Shown: positions 20,535 through 32,921 of the stretch, one piece after another
Position numbering within the stretch: position 1 is the stretch's first letter
Layout: the number at the start of each line of letters is the position of its first letter
DNA from: Eulemur rufifrons
Taxonomy: Eukaryota; Chordata; Mammalia; Primates; Lemuridae
Reading direction: 5' to 3'
DNA: 64,000 bases
NCBI RefSeq assembly: GCF_041146395.1
Contig: NW_027182938.1
Location: forward strand, 312,412-376,411
The notes under the pieces: generated by a model
Told to the model about the DNA's origin: nothing
What the model saw: the letters and a program-made list of their open reading frames with translations, nothing else
The model's database searches: none
Program-made: the position numbers and the translations under genes

Positions 20535-22777
20535 TGAGGCGGGTGCCGTGGGACGCCCCAAGAGGCCCAGCGGCCAGGCGTCCCTCCCTGCCCAGTCGAG
20601 TCCCTCCCGCCCGACGCCCTGGCGCCCTGGCGCTTCCCGAGATCCCCGTGTCCAGATCGGGGCGCGGGGAGGCGGGCGGGGGGCGGGGCTGAGGGCAGGG
20701 GGAGACCCACCGCCGGGTCTGGCGCGCGGGCGCACACGCCCCCGTCCGCCACCGCCAACAGGGACGCACCGCGCCAGCGTCCCACGCCCCAGCGATCGGA
20801 CCCGCGGACACGGACACGGGCGCGCAGGGACAGCCTTCCCGGCGTGGCGACGGAGGGCCGGAGCCGGAGAGTGCGCGGGAGCCGGCCCTCCCCCGCGCCA
20901 CGCCGGGGCACGGTGAGGAGGGGGTCGGGGGCGGGGCCGGGACCAGGAGGCGGGGCCGTGGGCCCGGTCCCTCCCCGCAGGTCCCGAAGACGCGCGGCCC
21001 CCCTGCCTGGGGAGGACCGTTCTGCCCCGATCCCCGTCGGGGCCGGGGGGTGGGCGGAGGAGCGGGGTGGCGGGAGGAGCCGGGGACGTCCCGGAGTACG
21101 GGGGGGGGGGGGGGGGCTGCGGAGAGCCAGCGGCGCTTAGGGATCCCGCCACCCGGCTCCCTGTGGGCCCGGGTCTGGGGCCCACCCCCGGCAGCCTGCA
21201 GAAGGGCCGGGACGGCCCCGCCGCTCCCGCTGCGGCTGCCGCTGCCGCCGCCTGGCGGTGGTGCCGCGGCGGGGGGAGGGGAGGAGGCGGCGGGGGCGGG
21301 GGCCGAGGCCGGGGGCGGGGCGGGGTGGCGGGAGCCGGGGCCGGCCGGGAGGGCGGAGGGAGGGGGCTCCCCCTTCGCCACCCCCCGCCCCCCGACCCCC
21401 GCAGGCCGGCGGGCGGGACCAAAGAAGGGGCGAAAGCCTAGGGCACCCCACCCGGTAGGGAGGAAACTTAAAACCCCGATCGCTCTGTCGGCTGGGAGGG
21501 GAACCCTTCCACGCACGCTGCCCACGGGGCAGCTGGATTTATACAACCATTTGGAAAACAATTTAGCATAAAGGGATAAAAAAAAAAAAAAAAGAACAAA
21601 AAAAAAAAAACCAGGGGCATGATGTAGGAACAAGCCTATTCTCTGCGTGGCACGTACCATAGAGAAGAGAGGGCACGCGTGACCGGGAAACACCCGGGGC
21701 GGTACTCACGGGAGCCCCGTTTCCGTGGACCCGGTGAAAGACGGTTCAGAGAGATTTCCACGTCTCCCTGCGGTGCCGGTCCACAGCAGCGCCGACGAAC
21801 CGCAGCTTCGCGTGTGAGAGAGGATGCTTCTCCGGACCCAAGGTCTCCCCTGGAACACAAGTTCCCCAGAATGAAGCCAGAAGGGTTCCACGTATATGAT
21901 AGAGCCCGTGAAAGGAACAGAACGTCTCCGTGAGAGAGTCACGTCCTAGGGAGCCAAAACTTTCAAAGGAAAAGCGAGGAAAAGGGTGACCGTCCACAGG
22001 GGATTTGTTTGGGAGAAGGGTTTTCTGGGTTCCAGGCCTTCAGGAACAGACACACAGCGGTGTCCAACCCGGGAATAAACTCCCACGTGTATAAGGTCGG
22101 CGGTGGAGGCTCGGTACAGTTCATTCTATTTAATAGAATCATCACAACGCTTATGCTCTAACATATCCACTTCCCAAGTTAAAAGTAAAAGAGAAAGAAA
22201 CAGACTGTAAATTTCTAGTTGTCATAACCCCCTTTAAATTGGATCATGTCTTCATTCGGGGGAAATGATTATCTTGGGGATTCTGCGTCCATCTGTCTGG
22301 GAACACTGTCTAACTCTCCATGGATTTGGGCCGTCCTTGATGCTTCTGCCAAGTTTTCCGTGTAAGTCGGCACCCGTTTCCCCTAGGTGCGACGTAGATC
22401 TTCTGCGACCTCGAATATGAATCCTTTGGAAAAGTTGCATTCGTTATCGTGTATTGGGCCTGAGCGTGTGCTGAATTTAGAGCCGGTCCGTCAGAAGTTG
22501 CGGAGGCCCGGCCCTGCCACAGCTGTCTGAGGGGCGACAGCCTCGGGGACTGAGCCTTGACATGTAAAAACCTGACCTCTCTCCAGGGTCCACGGGGCAG
22601 GGTCCGGGCCAGCCGGGGCGGTGGGGGCAGGCCCGGGGCGGGCCCGGAGGGCGGAGGGCCCCCCCTTCCCAGCCGAGGCGGGCGGCGGAGGAGGAGCCCG
22701 CCCCCCCACACACACACACGCCTTCTGGGCCTGGGGGTCGGGAGAGCCAAAGAGGCAAAGGAAAAAAAAACAAAAAA

Positions 22778-22886
22778 GCGTACGGCGGCCCCCGGGTCTC
22801 CCATCCAGGGCCCGGCCGGGACCGACCCTGCTTAGCTTCCCAGACCAGACGGGATCGGGCGCCTCCGGGGCGGCGCGGCCTTAGAC
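22778..22886 (-). pseudogene. 5S rRNA-derived copy A, unit U6
   Basis: Same as copy A of U1 with the long terminator; D-box-like element at 22907-22918. Confidence 0.9.
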
Positions 22887-24105
22887 TGAGGCGGGAGCTC
22901 CCGGAGGCCCCAAGAGGCCCAGCGGCCAGGCGTCCCTCCCTGCCCAGTCCAGTGCCTCCCGCCCGCCGCCCTGGCGCTTCGCCAGACCCCCTGTCCAGAT
23001 CGGGGCGGGGGGGGCTGGGGGGCGAAGGTGGGCGGGGACCAGGGCAAGGAGAGACTGACGGGTCTGGCGGTCGGTCGGGCGCACACGGCCCCCTCCCCCA
23101 CCGAAAACAGGGACGCACCGCACCAGCGTCCCACGCCCCAGCGATCGGACCCACGGACACGGACACGGGCGCGCAGGGACAGCCTTCCAGGCGTGGGGAG
23201 GGCGGGACGGAGCCGGAGAGTGCGCGGGAGCCGGCCCTCCCCCGCGCCAGGCCAGGGCACGGTGGGCAGGGGCTCGGGGGCGGGGCCGGGACCAGGAGGC
23301 GGGGCCGGGAGGTCCGGAAGACGCGCGGCCCCCCTGCCTGGGGAGGACCGTTCTGCCCCGATCCCCGATCCCCGTCGGGGCACGCGGGTGGCAGCGGCAC
23401 CCGCGGGGTCCCGGTGCCGGCTGGCCCGTCGCTTGGTCGGGCGGCCGGCGGGTCGTTGGGGTCCGGGAGCGCGCGCTCCCCGCTGTTCCCTGGTTTCCCG
23501 TGGCACGTCCTCTCTGTCTGCCCGGGTGGCCGTGGCCGGCGACCTGCCGTGTGCGGCGCGGTGCGGTGCGCCTGTGTGTCCCTCGGGAGCCCCCCCGCCT
23601 CCCCGGGAGAGGAGCCCCGCCCAGCGTGAGTCCCGGGCCGGAGGCCCCGGTGTGCGGGGGCGGAGAGGAAGTCCACGGTGGGCTGGGGGTCGGGGGCCCA
23701 GGGGACGGTTTTCTTCCGCGGGCTGGCCCCCCGCCCGCCGAAGGGGACGTCCCGGAGTACGGGGGGCCGGGGAGAGCCAGCAGCGCTTAGGGATCCCGCC
23801 ACCCGGTCCGCTGTGGGCCCGGGTCTGGGGCCCCCCCGGCTGCCGGCAGAAGGGCTGGGATGGCCCCGCCGCTCCCGCTCCCGCTGCCGCCGCCTGGCGG
23901 TGCTGCAGGGGAAGAGGCGCCGGGGGCCGGGGCCGGGCCGGGGGAGGAGCGGGGTGGCGGGAGCCGGGGACGTTTCGGAGGGCGGAGGGGCCCCCCCTTC
24001 CCAGCCTAGGCGGGCGGAGGAGGGGGAGACCCCCACACACACACACACATTCCGGGCCAGGGGGGGTCGGGACAGCAAAAGAGGCAAAGGAAAAAGAAAA
24101 CAAAA

Positions 24106-24213
24106 GCGTACGGCGGCCCCCGGTCTCCCATCCAGGGCCTGGCCGGGCCCGACCCTGCTTAGCTTCCCAGAGCAGACGGGATCGGGCGCCTCAGGGGCGG
24201 CGCGGCCTTAGAC
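24106..24213 (-). pseudogene. 5S rRNA-derived copy B, unit U6
   Basis: Same as copy B of U1; D-box-like element at 24234-24245. Confidence 0.9.
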
Positions 24214-24657
24214 TGAGGCGGGTGCCGTGGGACGCCCCAAGAGGCCCAGCGGCCAGGCGTCCTTCCCTGCCCAGTCGAGTCCCTCCCGCCCGCCGCCCTG
24301 GCGCCCTGGCGCTTCCCGAGACCCCCGTGTCCAGCTCGGGGCGCGGGGAGGCGGGCGGGGGGCGGGGCTGAGGGCAGGGGGAGACCGACGGGTCTGGCGC
24401 GCGGGCGCACACGCCCCCCTCCGTCACCGCCAACACGGACGCACCGCGCCAGCGTCCCACGCCCCCACGAGCAGACCCACGGACAGGGACACGGGCGCGC
24501 AGGGACAGACTTCCCGGCGTGGGGACGGAGGGCCAGAGCTGGAGAGTGCGCGGGTGCGGGCTCTCCCCCGCGCCACGCCGGTGACACACACAGGCACACA
24601 GCTTCCAGGCCAGGGGGCGGGGCAGCAAAAGAGGCAAAGGACAAAAAAAACAAAAAA

Positions 24658-24775
24658 GCGTACGGCGGCCCCCGGGTCTCCCGGGTCTCCCATCCAGGAC
24701 CCGGCCGGGCCCGACCCTGCTTAGCTTCCCAGAGCAGACGGGATCGGGCGCCTTCGGGGCGGCGCGGCCTTAGAC
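24658..24775 (-). pseudogene. 5S rRNA-derived copy C, unit U6
   Basis: Same as copy C of U1; D-box-like element at 24796-24807. Confidence 0.9.
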
Positions 24776-26856
24776 TGAGGCGGGTGCCGTGGGACGCCCC
24801 AAGAGGCCCAGCGGCCAGGCGTCCCTCCCTGCCCAGTCGAGTCCCTCCCGCCCGACGCCCTGGCGCCCTGGCGCTTCCCGAGATCCCCGTGTCCAGATCG
24901 GGGCGCGGGGAGGCGGGCGGGGGGCGGGGCTGAGGGCAGGGGGAGACCCACCGCCGGGTCTGGCGCGCGGGCGCACACGCCCCCGTCCGCCACCGCCAAC
25001 AGGGACGCACCGCGCCAGCGTCCCACGCCCCAGCGATCGGACCCGCGGACACGGACACGGGCGCGCAGGGACAGCCTTCCCGGCGTGGCGACGGAGGGCC
25101 GGAGCCGGAGAGTGCGCGGGAGCCGGCCCTCCCCCGCGCCACGCCGGGGCACGGTGAGGAGGGGGTCGGGGGCGGGGCCGGGACCAGGAGGCGGGGCCGT
25201 GGGCCCGGTCCCTCCCCGCAGGTCCCGAAGACGCGCGGCCCCCCTGCCTGGGGAGGACCGTTCTGCCCCGATCCCCGTCGGGGCCGGGGGGTGGGCGGAG
25301 GAGCGGGGTGGCGGGAGGAGCCGGGGACGTCCCGGAGTACGGGGGGGGGGGGGGGGGGCTGCGGAGAGCCAGCGGCGCTTAGGGATCCCGCCACCCGGCT
25401 CCCTGTGGGCCCGGGTCTGGGGCCCACCCCCGGCAGCCTGCAGAAGGGCCGGGACGGCCCCGCCGCTCCCGCTGCGGCTGCCGCTGCCGCCGCCTGGCGG
25501 TGGTGCCGCGGCGGGGGGAGGGGAGGAGGCGGCGGGGGCGGGGGCCGAGGCCGGGGGCGGGGCGGGGTGGCGGGAGCCGGGGCCGGCCGGGAGGGCGGAG
25601 GGAGGGGGCTCCCCCTTCGCCACCCCCCGCCCCCCGACCCCCGCAGGCCGGCGGGCGGGACCAAAGAAGGGGCGAAAGCCTAGGGCACCCCACCCGGTAG
25701 GGAGGAAACTTAAAACCCCGATCGCTCTGTCGGCTGGGAGGGGAACCCTTCCACGCACGCTGCCCACGGGGCAGCTGGATTTATACAACCATTTGGAAAA
25801 CAATTTAGCATAAAGGGATAAAAAAAAAAAAAAAAGAACAAAAAAAAAAAAACCAGGGGCATGATGTAGGAACAAGCCTATTCTCTGCGTGGCACGTACC
25901 ATAGAGAAGAGAGGGCACGCGTGACCGGGAAACACCCGGGGCGGTACTCACGGGAGCCCCGTTTCCGTGGACCCGGTGAAAGACGGTTCAGAGAGATTTC
26001 CACGTCTCCCTGCGGTGCCGGTCCACAGCAGCGCCGACGAACCGCAGCTTCGCGTGTGAGAGAGGATGCTTCTCCGGACCCAAGGTCTCCCCTGGAACAC
26101 AAGTTCCCCAGAATGAAGCCAGAAGGGTTCCACGTATATGATAGAGCCCGTGAAAGGAACAGAACGTCTCCGTGAGAGAGTCACGTCCTAGGGAGCCAAA
26201 ACTTTCAAAGGAAAAGCGAGGAAAAGGGTGACCGTCCACAGGGGATTTGTTTGGGAGAAGGGTTTTCTGGGTTCCAGGCCTTCAGGAACAGACACACAGC
26301 GGTGTCCAACCCGGGAATAAACTCCCACGTGTATAAGGTCGGCGGTGGAGGCTCGGTACAGTTCATTCTATTTAATAGAATCATCACAACGCTTATGCTC
26401 TAACATATCCACTTCCCAAGTTAAAAGTAAAAGAGAAAGAAACAGACTGTAAATTTCTAGTTGTCATAACCCCCTTTAAATTGGATCATGTCTTCATTCG
26501 GGGGAAATGATTATCTTGGGGATTCTGCGTCCATCTGTCTGGGAACACTGTCTAACTCTCCATGGATTTGGGCCGTCCTTGATGCTTCTGCCAAGTTTTC
26601 CGTGTAAGTCGGCACCCGTTTCCCCTAGGTGCGACGTAGATCTTCTGCGACCTCGAATATGAATCCTTTGGAAAAGTTGCATTCGTTATCGTGTATTGGG
26701 CCTGAGTGTGTGCTGAATTTAGAGCCGGTCCGTCAGAAGTTGCGGAGGCCCGGCCCTGCCACAGCTGTCTGAGGGGCGACAGCCTCGGGGACTGAGCCTT
26801 GACATGTAAAAACCTGACCTCTCTCCAGGGTCCACGGGGCAGGGTCCGGGCAAAAA

Positions 26857-26965
26857 GCGTACGGCGGCCCCCGGGTCTCCCATCCAGGGCCCGGCCGGGA
26901 CCGACCCTGCTTAGCTTCCCAGACCAGACGGGATCGGGCGCCTCCGGGGCGGCGCGGCCTTAGAC
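26857..26965 (-). pseudogene. 5S rRNA-derived copy A, unit U7 (short terminator)
   Basis: T5 terminator at 26852-26856; D-box-like element at 26986-26997. Confidence 0.9.
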
Positions 26966-28184
26966 TGAGGCGGGAGCTCCCGGAGGCCCCAAGAGGCCCA
27001 GCGGCCAGGCGTCCCTCCCTGCCCAGTCCAGTGCCTCCCGCCCGCCGCCCTGGCGCTTCGCCAGACCCCCTGTCCAGATCGGGGCGGGGGGGGCTGGGGG
27101 GCGAAGGTGGGCGGGGACCAGGGCAAGGAGAGACTGACGGGTCTGGCGGTCGGTCGGGCGCACACGGCCCCCTCCCCCACCGAAAACAGGGACGCACCGC
27201 ACCAGCGTCCCACGCCCCAGCGATCGGACCCACGGACACGGACACGGGCGCGCAGGGACAGCCTTCCAGGCGTGGGGAGGGCGGGACGGAGCCGGAGAGT
27301 GCGCGGGAGCCGGCCCTCCCCCGCGCCAGGCCAGGGCACGGTGGGCAGGGGCTCGGGGGCGGGGCCGGGACCAGGAGGCGGGGCCGGGAGGTCCGGAAGA
27401 CGCGCGGCCCCCCTGCCTGGGGAGGACCGTTCTGCCCCGATCCCCGATCCCCGTCGGGGCACGCGGGTGGCAGCGGCACCCGCGGGGTCCCGGTGCCGGC
27501 CGGCCCGTCGCTTGGTCGGGCGGCCGGCGGGTCGTTGGGGTCCGGGAGCGCGCGCTCCCCGCTGTTCCCTGGTTTCCCGTGGCACGTCCTCTCTGTCTGC
27601 CCGGGTGGCCGTGGCCGGCGACCTGCCGTGTGCGGCGCGGTGCGGTGCGCCTGTGTGTCCCTCGGGAGCCCCCCCGCCTCCCCGGGAGAGGAGCCCCGCC
27701 CAGCGTGAGTCCCGGGCCGGAGGCCCCGGTGTGCGGGGGCGGAGAGGAAGTCCACGGTGGGCTGGGGGTCGGGGGCCCAGGGGACGGTTTTCTTCCGCGG
27801 GCTGGCCCCCCGCCCGCCGAAGGGGACGTCCCGGAGTACGGGGGGCCGGGGAGAGCCAGCAGCGCTTAGGGATCCCGCCACCCGGTCCGCTGTGGGCCCG
27901 GGTCTGGGGCCCCCCCGGCTGCCGGCAGAAGGGCTGGGATGGCCCCGCCGCTCCCGCTCCCGCTGCCGCCGCCTGGCGGTGCTGCAGGGGAAGAGGCGCC
28001 GGGGGCCGGGGCCGGGCCGGGGGAGGAGCGGGGTGGCGGGAGCCGGGGACGTTTCGGAGGGCGGAGGGGCCCCCCCTTCCCAGCCTAGGCGGGCGGAGGA
28101 GGGGGAGACCCCCCCACACACACACACATTCCGGGCCAGGGGGGGTCGGGACAGCAAAAGAGGCAAAGGAAAAAGAAAACAAAA

Positions 28185-28292
28185 GCGTACGGCGGCCCCC
28201 GGTCTCCCATCCAGGGCCTGGCCGGGCCCGACCCTGCTTAGCTTCCCAGAGCAGACGGGATCGGGCGCCTCAGGGGCGGCGCGGCCTTAGAC
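28185..28292 (-). pseudogene. 5S rRNA-derived copy B, unit U7
   Basis: Same as copy B of U1; D-box-like element at 28313-28324. Confidence 0.9.
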
Positions 28293-28736
28293 TGAGGCGG
28301 GTGCCGTGGGACGCCCCAAGAGGCCCAGCGGCCAGGCGTCCTTCCCTGCCCAGTCGAGTCCCTCCCGCCCGCCGCCCTGGCGCCCTGGCGCTTCCCGAGA
28401 CCCCCGTGTCCAGCTCGGGGCGCGGGGAGGCGGGCGGGGGGCGGGGCTGAGGGCAGGGGGAGACCGACGGGTCTGGCGCGCGGGCGCACACGCCCCCCTC
28501 CGTCACCGCCAACACGGACGCACCGCGCCAGCGTCCCACGCCCCCACGAGCAGACCCACGGACAGGGACACGGGCGCGCAGGGACAGACTTCCCGGCGTG
28601 GGGACGGAGGGCCAGAGCTGGAGAGTGCGCGGGTGCGGGCTCTCCCCCGCGCCACGCCGGTGACACACACAGGCACACAGCTTCCAGGCCAGGGGGCGGG
28701 GCAGCAAAAGAGGCAAAGGACAAAAAAAACAAAAAA

Positions 28737-28854
28737 GCGTACGGCGGCCCCCGGGTCTCCCGGGTCTCCCATCCAGGACCCGGCCGGGCCCGACCCTGCT
28801 TAGCTTCCCAGAGCAGACGGGATCGGGCGCCTTCGGGGCGGCGCGGCCTTAGAC
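28737..28854 (-). pseudogene. 5S rRNA-derived copy C, unit U7
   Basis: Same as copy C of U1; D-box-like element at 28875-28886. Confidence 0.9.
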
Positions 28855-30920
28855 TGAGGCGGGTGCCGTGGGACGCCCCAAGAGGCCCAGCGGCCAGGCG
28901 TCCCTCCCTGCCCAGTCGAGTCCCTCCCGCCCGACGCCCTGGCGCCCTGGCGCTTCCCGAGATCCCCGTGTCCAGATCGGGGCGCGGGGAGGCGGGCGGG
29001 GGGCGGGGCTGAGGGCAGGGGGAGACCCACCGCCGGGTCTGGCGCGCGGGCGCACACGCCCCCGTCCGCCACCGCCAACAGGGACGCACCGCGCCAGCGT
29101 CCCACGCCCCAGCGATCGGACCCGCGGACACGGACACGGGCGCGCAGGGACAGCCTTCCCGGCGTGGCGACGGAGGGCCGGAGCCGGAGAGTGCGCGGGA
29201 GCCGGCCCTCCCCCGCGCCACGCCGGGGCACGGTGAGGAGGGGGTCGGGGGCGGGGCCGGGACCAGGAGGCGGGGCCGTGGGCCCGGTCCCTCCCCGCAG
29301 GTCCCGAAGACGCGCGGCCCCCCTGCCTGGGGAGGACCGTTCTGCCCCGATCCCCGTCGGGGCCGGGGGGTGGGCGGAGGAGCGGGGTGGCGGGAGGAGC
29401 CGGGGACGTCCCGGAGTACGGGGGGGGGGGGGGGGGCTGCGGAGAGCCAGCGGCGCTTAGGGATCCCGCCACCCGGCTCCCTGTGGGCCCGGGTCTGGGG
29501 CCCACCCCCGGCAGCCTGCAGAAGGGCCGGGACGGCCCCGCCGCTCCCGCTGCGGCTGCCGCTGCCGCCGCCTGGCGGTGGTGCCGCGGCGGGGGGAGGG
29601 GAGGAGGCGGCGGGGGCGGGGGCCGAGGCCGGGGGCGGGGCGGGGTGGCGGGAGCCGGGGCCGGCCGGGAGGGCGGAGGGAGGGGGCTCCCCCTTCGCCA
29701 CCCCCCGCCCCCCGACCCCCGCAGGCCGGCGGGCGGGACCAAAGAAGGGGCGAAAGCCTAGGGCACCCCACCCGGTAGGGAGGAAACTTAAAACCCCGAT
29801 CGCTCTGTCGGCTGGGAGGGGAACCCTTCCACGCACGCTGCCCACGGGGCAGCTGGATTTATACAACCATTTGGAAAACAATTTAGCATAAAGGGATAAA
29901 AAAAAAAAAAAAAGAACAAAAAAAAAAAAACCAGGGGCATGATGTAGGAACAAGCCTATTCTCTGCGTGGCACGTACCATAGAGAAGAGAGGGCACGCGT
30001 GACCGGGAAACACCCGGGGCGGTACTCACGGGAGCCCCGTTTCCGTGGACCCGGTGAAAGACGGTTCAGAGAGATTTCCACGTCTCCCTGCGGTGCCGGT
30101 CCACAGCAGCGCCGACGAACCGCAGCTTCGCGTGTGAGAGAGGATGCTTCTCCGGACCCAAGGTCTCCCCTGGAACACAAGTTCCCCAGAATGAAGCCAG
30201 AAGGGTTCCACGTATATGATAGAGCCCGTGAAAGGAACAGAACGTCTCCGTGAGAGAGTCACGTCCTAGGGAGCCAAAACTTTCAAAGGAAAAGCGAGGA
30301 AAAGGGTGACCGTCCACAGGGGATTTGTTTGGGAGAAGGGTTTTCTGGGTTCCAGGCCTTCAGGAACAGACACACAGCGGTGTCCAACCCGGGAATAAAC
30401 TCCCACGTGTATAAGGTCGGCGGTGGAGGCTCGGTACAGTTCATTCTATTTAATAGAATCATCACAACGCTTATGCTCTAACATATCCACTTCCCAAGTT
30501 AAAAGTAAAAGAGAAAGAAACAGACTGTAAATTTCTAGTTGTCATAACCCCCTTTAAATTGGATCATGTCTTCATTCGGGGGAAATGATTATCTTGGGGA
30601 TTCTGCGTCCATCTGTCTGGGAACACTGTCTAACTCTCCATGGATTTGGGCCGTCCTTGATGCTTCTGCCAAGTTTTCCGTGTAAGTCGGCACCCGTTTC
30701 CCCTAGGTGCGACGTAGATCTTCTGCGACCTCGAATATGAATCCTTTGGAAAAGTTGCATTCGTTATCGTGTATTGGGCCTGAGTGTGTGCTGAATTTAG
30801 AGCCGGTCCGTCAGAAGTTGCGGAGGCCCGGCCCTGCCACAGCTGTCTGAGGGGCGACAGCCTCGGGGACTGAGCCTTGACATGTAAAAACCTGACCTCT
30901 CTCCAGGGTCCGGGCAAAAA

Positions 30921-31029
30921 GCGTACGGCGGCCCCCGGGTCTCCCATCCAGGGCCCGGCCGGGACCGACCCTGCTTAGCTTCCCAGACCAGACGGGATCG
31001 GGCGCCTCCGGGGCGGCGCGGCCTTAGAC
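30921..31029 (-). pseudogene. 5S rRNA-derived copy A, unit U8 (short terminator)
   Basis: T5 terminator at 30916-30920; D-box-like element at 31050-31061. The nested 14-bp deletion lies just beyond the terminator. Confidence 0.9.
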
Positions 31030-32251
31030 TGAGGCGGGAGCTCCCGGAGGCCCCAAGAGGCCCAGCGGCCAGGCGTCCCTCCCTGCCCAGTCCAGTGCCT
31101 CCCGCCCGCCGCCCTGGCGCTTCGCCAGACCCCCTGTCCAGATCGGGGCGGGGGGGGCTGGGGGGCGAAGGTGGGCGGGGACCAGGGCAAGGAGAGACTG
31201 ACGGGTCTGGCGGTCGGTCGGGCGCACACGGCCCCCTCCCCCACCGAAAACAGGGACGCACCGCACCAGCGTCCCACGCCCCAGCGATCGGACCCACGGA
31301 CACGGACACGGGCGCGCAGGGACAGCCTTCCAGGCGTGGGGAGGGCGGGACGGAGCCGGAGAGTGCGCGGGAGCCGGCCCTCCCCCGCGCCAGGCCAGGG
31401 CACGGTGGGCAGGGGCTCGGGGGCGGGGCCGGGACCAGGAGGCGGGGCCGGGAGGTCCGGAAGACGCGCGGCCCCCCTGCCTGGGGAGGACCGTTCTGCC
31501 CCGATCCCCGATCCCCGTCGGGGCACGCGGGTGGCAGCGGCACCCGCGGGGTCCCGGTGCCGGCCGGCCCGTCGCTTGGTCGGGCGGCCGGCGGGTCGTT
31601 GGGGTCCGGGAGCGCGCGCTCCCCGCTGTTCCCTGGTTTCCCGTGGCACGTCCTCTCTGTCTGCCCGGGTGGCCGTGGCCGGCGACCTGCCGTGTGCGGC
31701 GCGGTGCGGTGCGCCTGTGTGTCCCTCGGGAGCCCCCCCGCCTCCCCGGGAGAGGAGCCCCGCCCAGCGTGAGTCCCGGGCCGGAGGCCCCGGTGTGCGG
31801 GGGCGGAGAGGAAGTCCACGGTGGGCTGGGGGTCGGGGGCCCAGGGGACGGTTTTCTTCCGCGGGCTGGCCCCCCGCCCGCCGAAGGGGACGTCCCGGAG
31901 TACGGGGGGCCGGGGAGAGCCAGCAGCGCTTAGGGATCCCGCCACCCGGTCCGCTGTGGGCCCGGGTCTGGGGCCCCCCCGGCTGCCGGCAGAAGGGCTG
32001 GGATGGCCCCGCCGCTCCCGCTCCCGCTGCCGCCGCCTGGCGGTGCTGCAGGGGAAGAGGCGCCGGGGGCCGGGGCCGGGCCGGGGGAGGAGCGGGGTGG
32101 CGGGAGCCGGGGACGTTTCGGAGGGCGGAGGGGCCCCCCCTTCCCAGCCTAGGCGGGCGGAGGAGGGGGAGACCCCCCCCCCACACACACACACATTCCG
32201 GGCCAGGGGGGGTCGGGACAGCAAAAGAGGCAAAGGAAAAAGAAAACAAAA

Positions 32252-32359
32252 GCGTACGGCGGCCCCCGGTCTCCCATCCAGGGCCTGGCCGGGCCCGACC
32301 CTGCTTAGCTTCCCAGAGCAGACGGGATCGGGCGCCTCAGGGGCGGCGCGGCCTTAGAC
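32252..32359 (-). pseudogene. 5S rRNA-derived copy B, unit U8
   Basis: Same as copy B of U1; D-box-like element at 32380-32391. Confidence 0.9.
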
Positions 32360-32803
32360 TGAGGCGGGTGCCGTGGGACGCCCCAAGAGGCCCAGCGGCC
32401 AGGCGTCCTTCCCTGCCCAGTCGAGTCCCTCCCGCCCGCCGCCCTGGCGCCCTGGCGCTTCCCGAGACCCCCGTGTCCAGCTCGGGGCGCGGGGAGGCGG
32501 GCGGGGGGCGGGGCTGAGGGCAGGGGGAGACCGACGGGTCTGGCGCGCGGGCGCACACGCCCCCCTCCGTCACCGCCAACACGGACGCACCGCGCCAGCG
32601 TCCCACGCCCCCACGAGCAGACCCACGGACAGGGACACGGGCGCGCAGGGACAGACTTCCCGGCGTGGGGACGGAGGGCCAGAGCTGGAGAGTGCGCGGG
32701 TGCGGGCTCTCCCCCGCGCCACGCCGGTGACACACACAGGCACACAGCTTCCAGGCCAGGGGGCGGGGCAGCAAAAGAGGCAAAGGACAAAAAAAACAAA
32801 AAA

Positions 32804-32921
32804 GCGTACGGCGGCCCCCGGGTCTCCCGGGTCTCCCATCCAGGACCCGGCCGGGCCCGACCCTGCTTAGCTTCCCAGAGCAGACGGGATCGGGCGCCTT
32901 CGGGGCGGCGCGGCCTTAGAC
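32804..32921 (-). pseudogene. 5S rRNA-derived copy C, unit U8
   Basis: Same as copy C of U1; D-box-like element at 32942-32953. This is the best comparator for the aberrant copy C of U13. Confidence 0.9.

Larger units (their letters stand above)
17197..21437 (+). repeat. Unit U5, long class (4241 bp)
   Basis: A at 17727 (shared only with U2), a private G-to-A at 19399, 7-C tract, G17 at 21100-21116. Confidence 0.97.
21438..25679 (+). repeat. Unit U6, long class (4242 bp)
   Basis: A private C-to-T at 23422. The 5-C tract with a longer CA run before copy B and G18 at 25341-25358 are shared as a pair only with U9. Confidence 0.97.
25680..29757 (+). repeat. Unit U7, short class (4078 bp)
   Basis: 163-bp deletion (junction 26851/26852), T at 26707, 7-C tract, G17 at 29420-29436. 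Confidence 0.97.
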
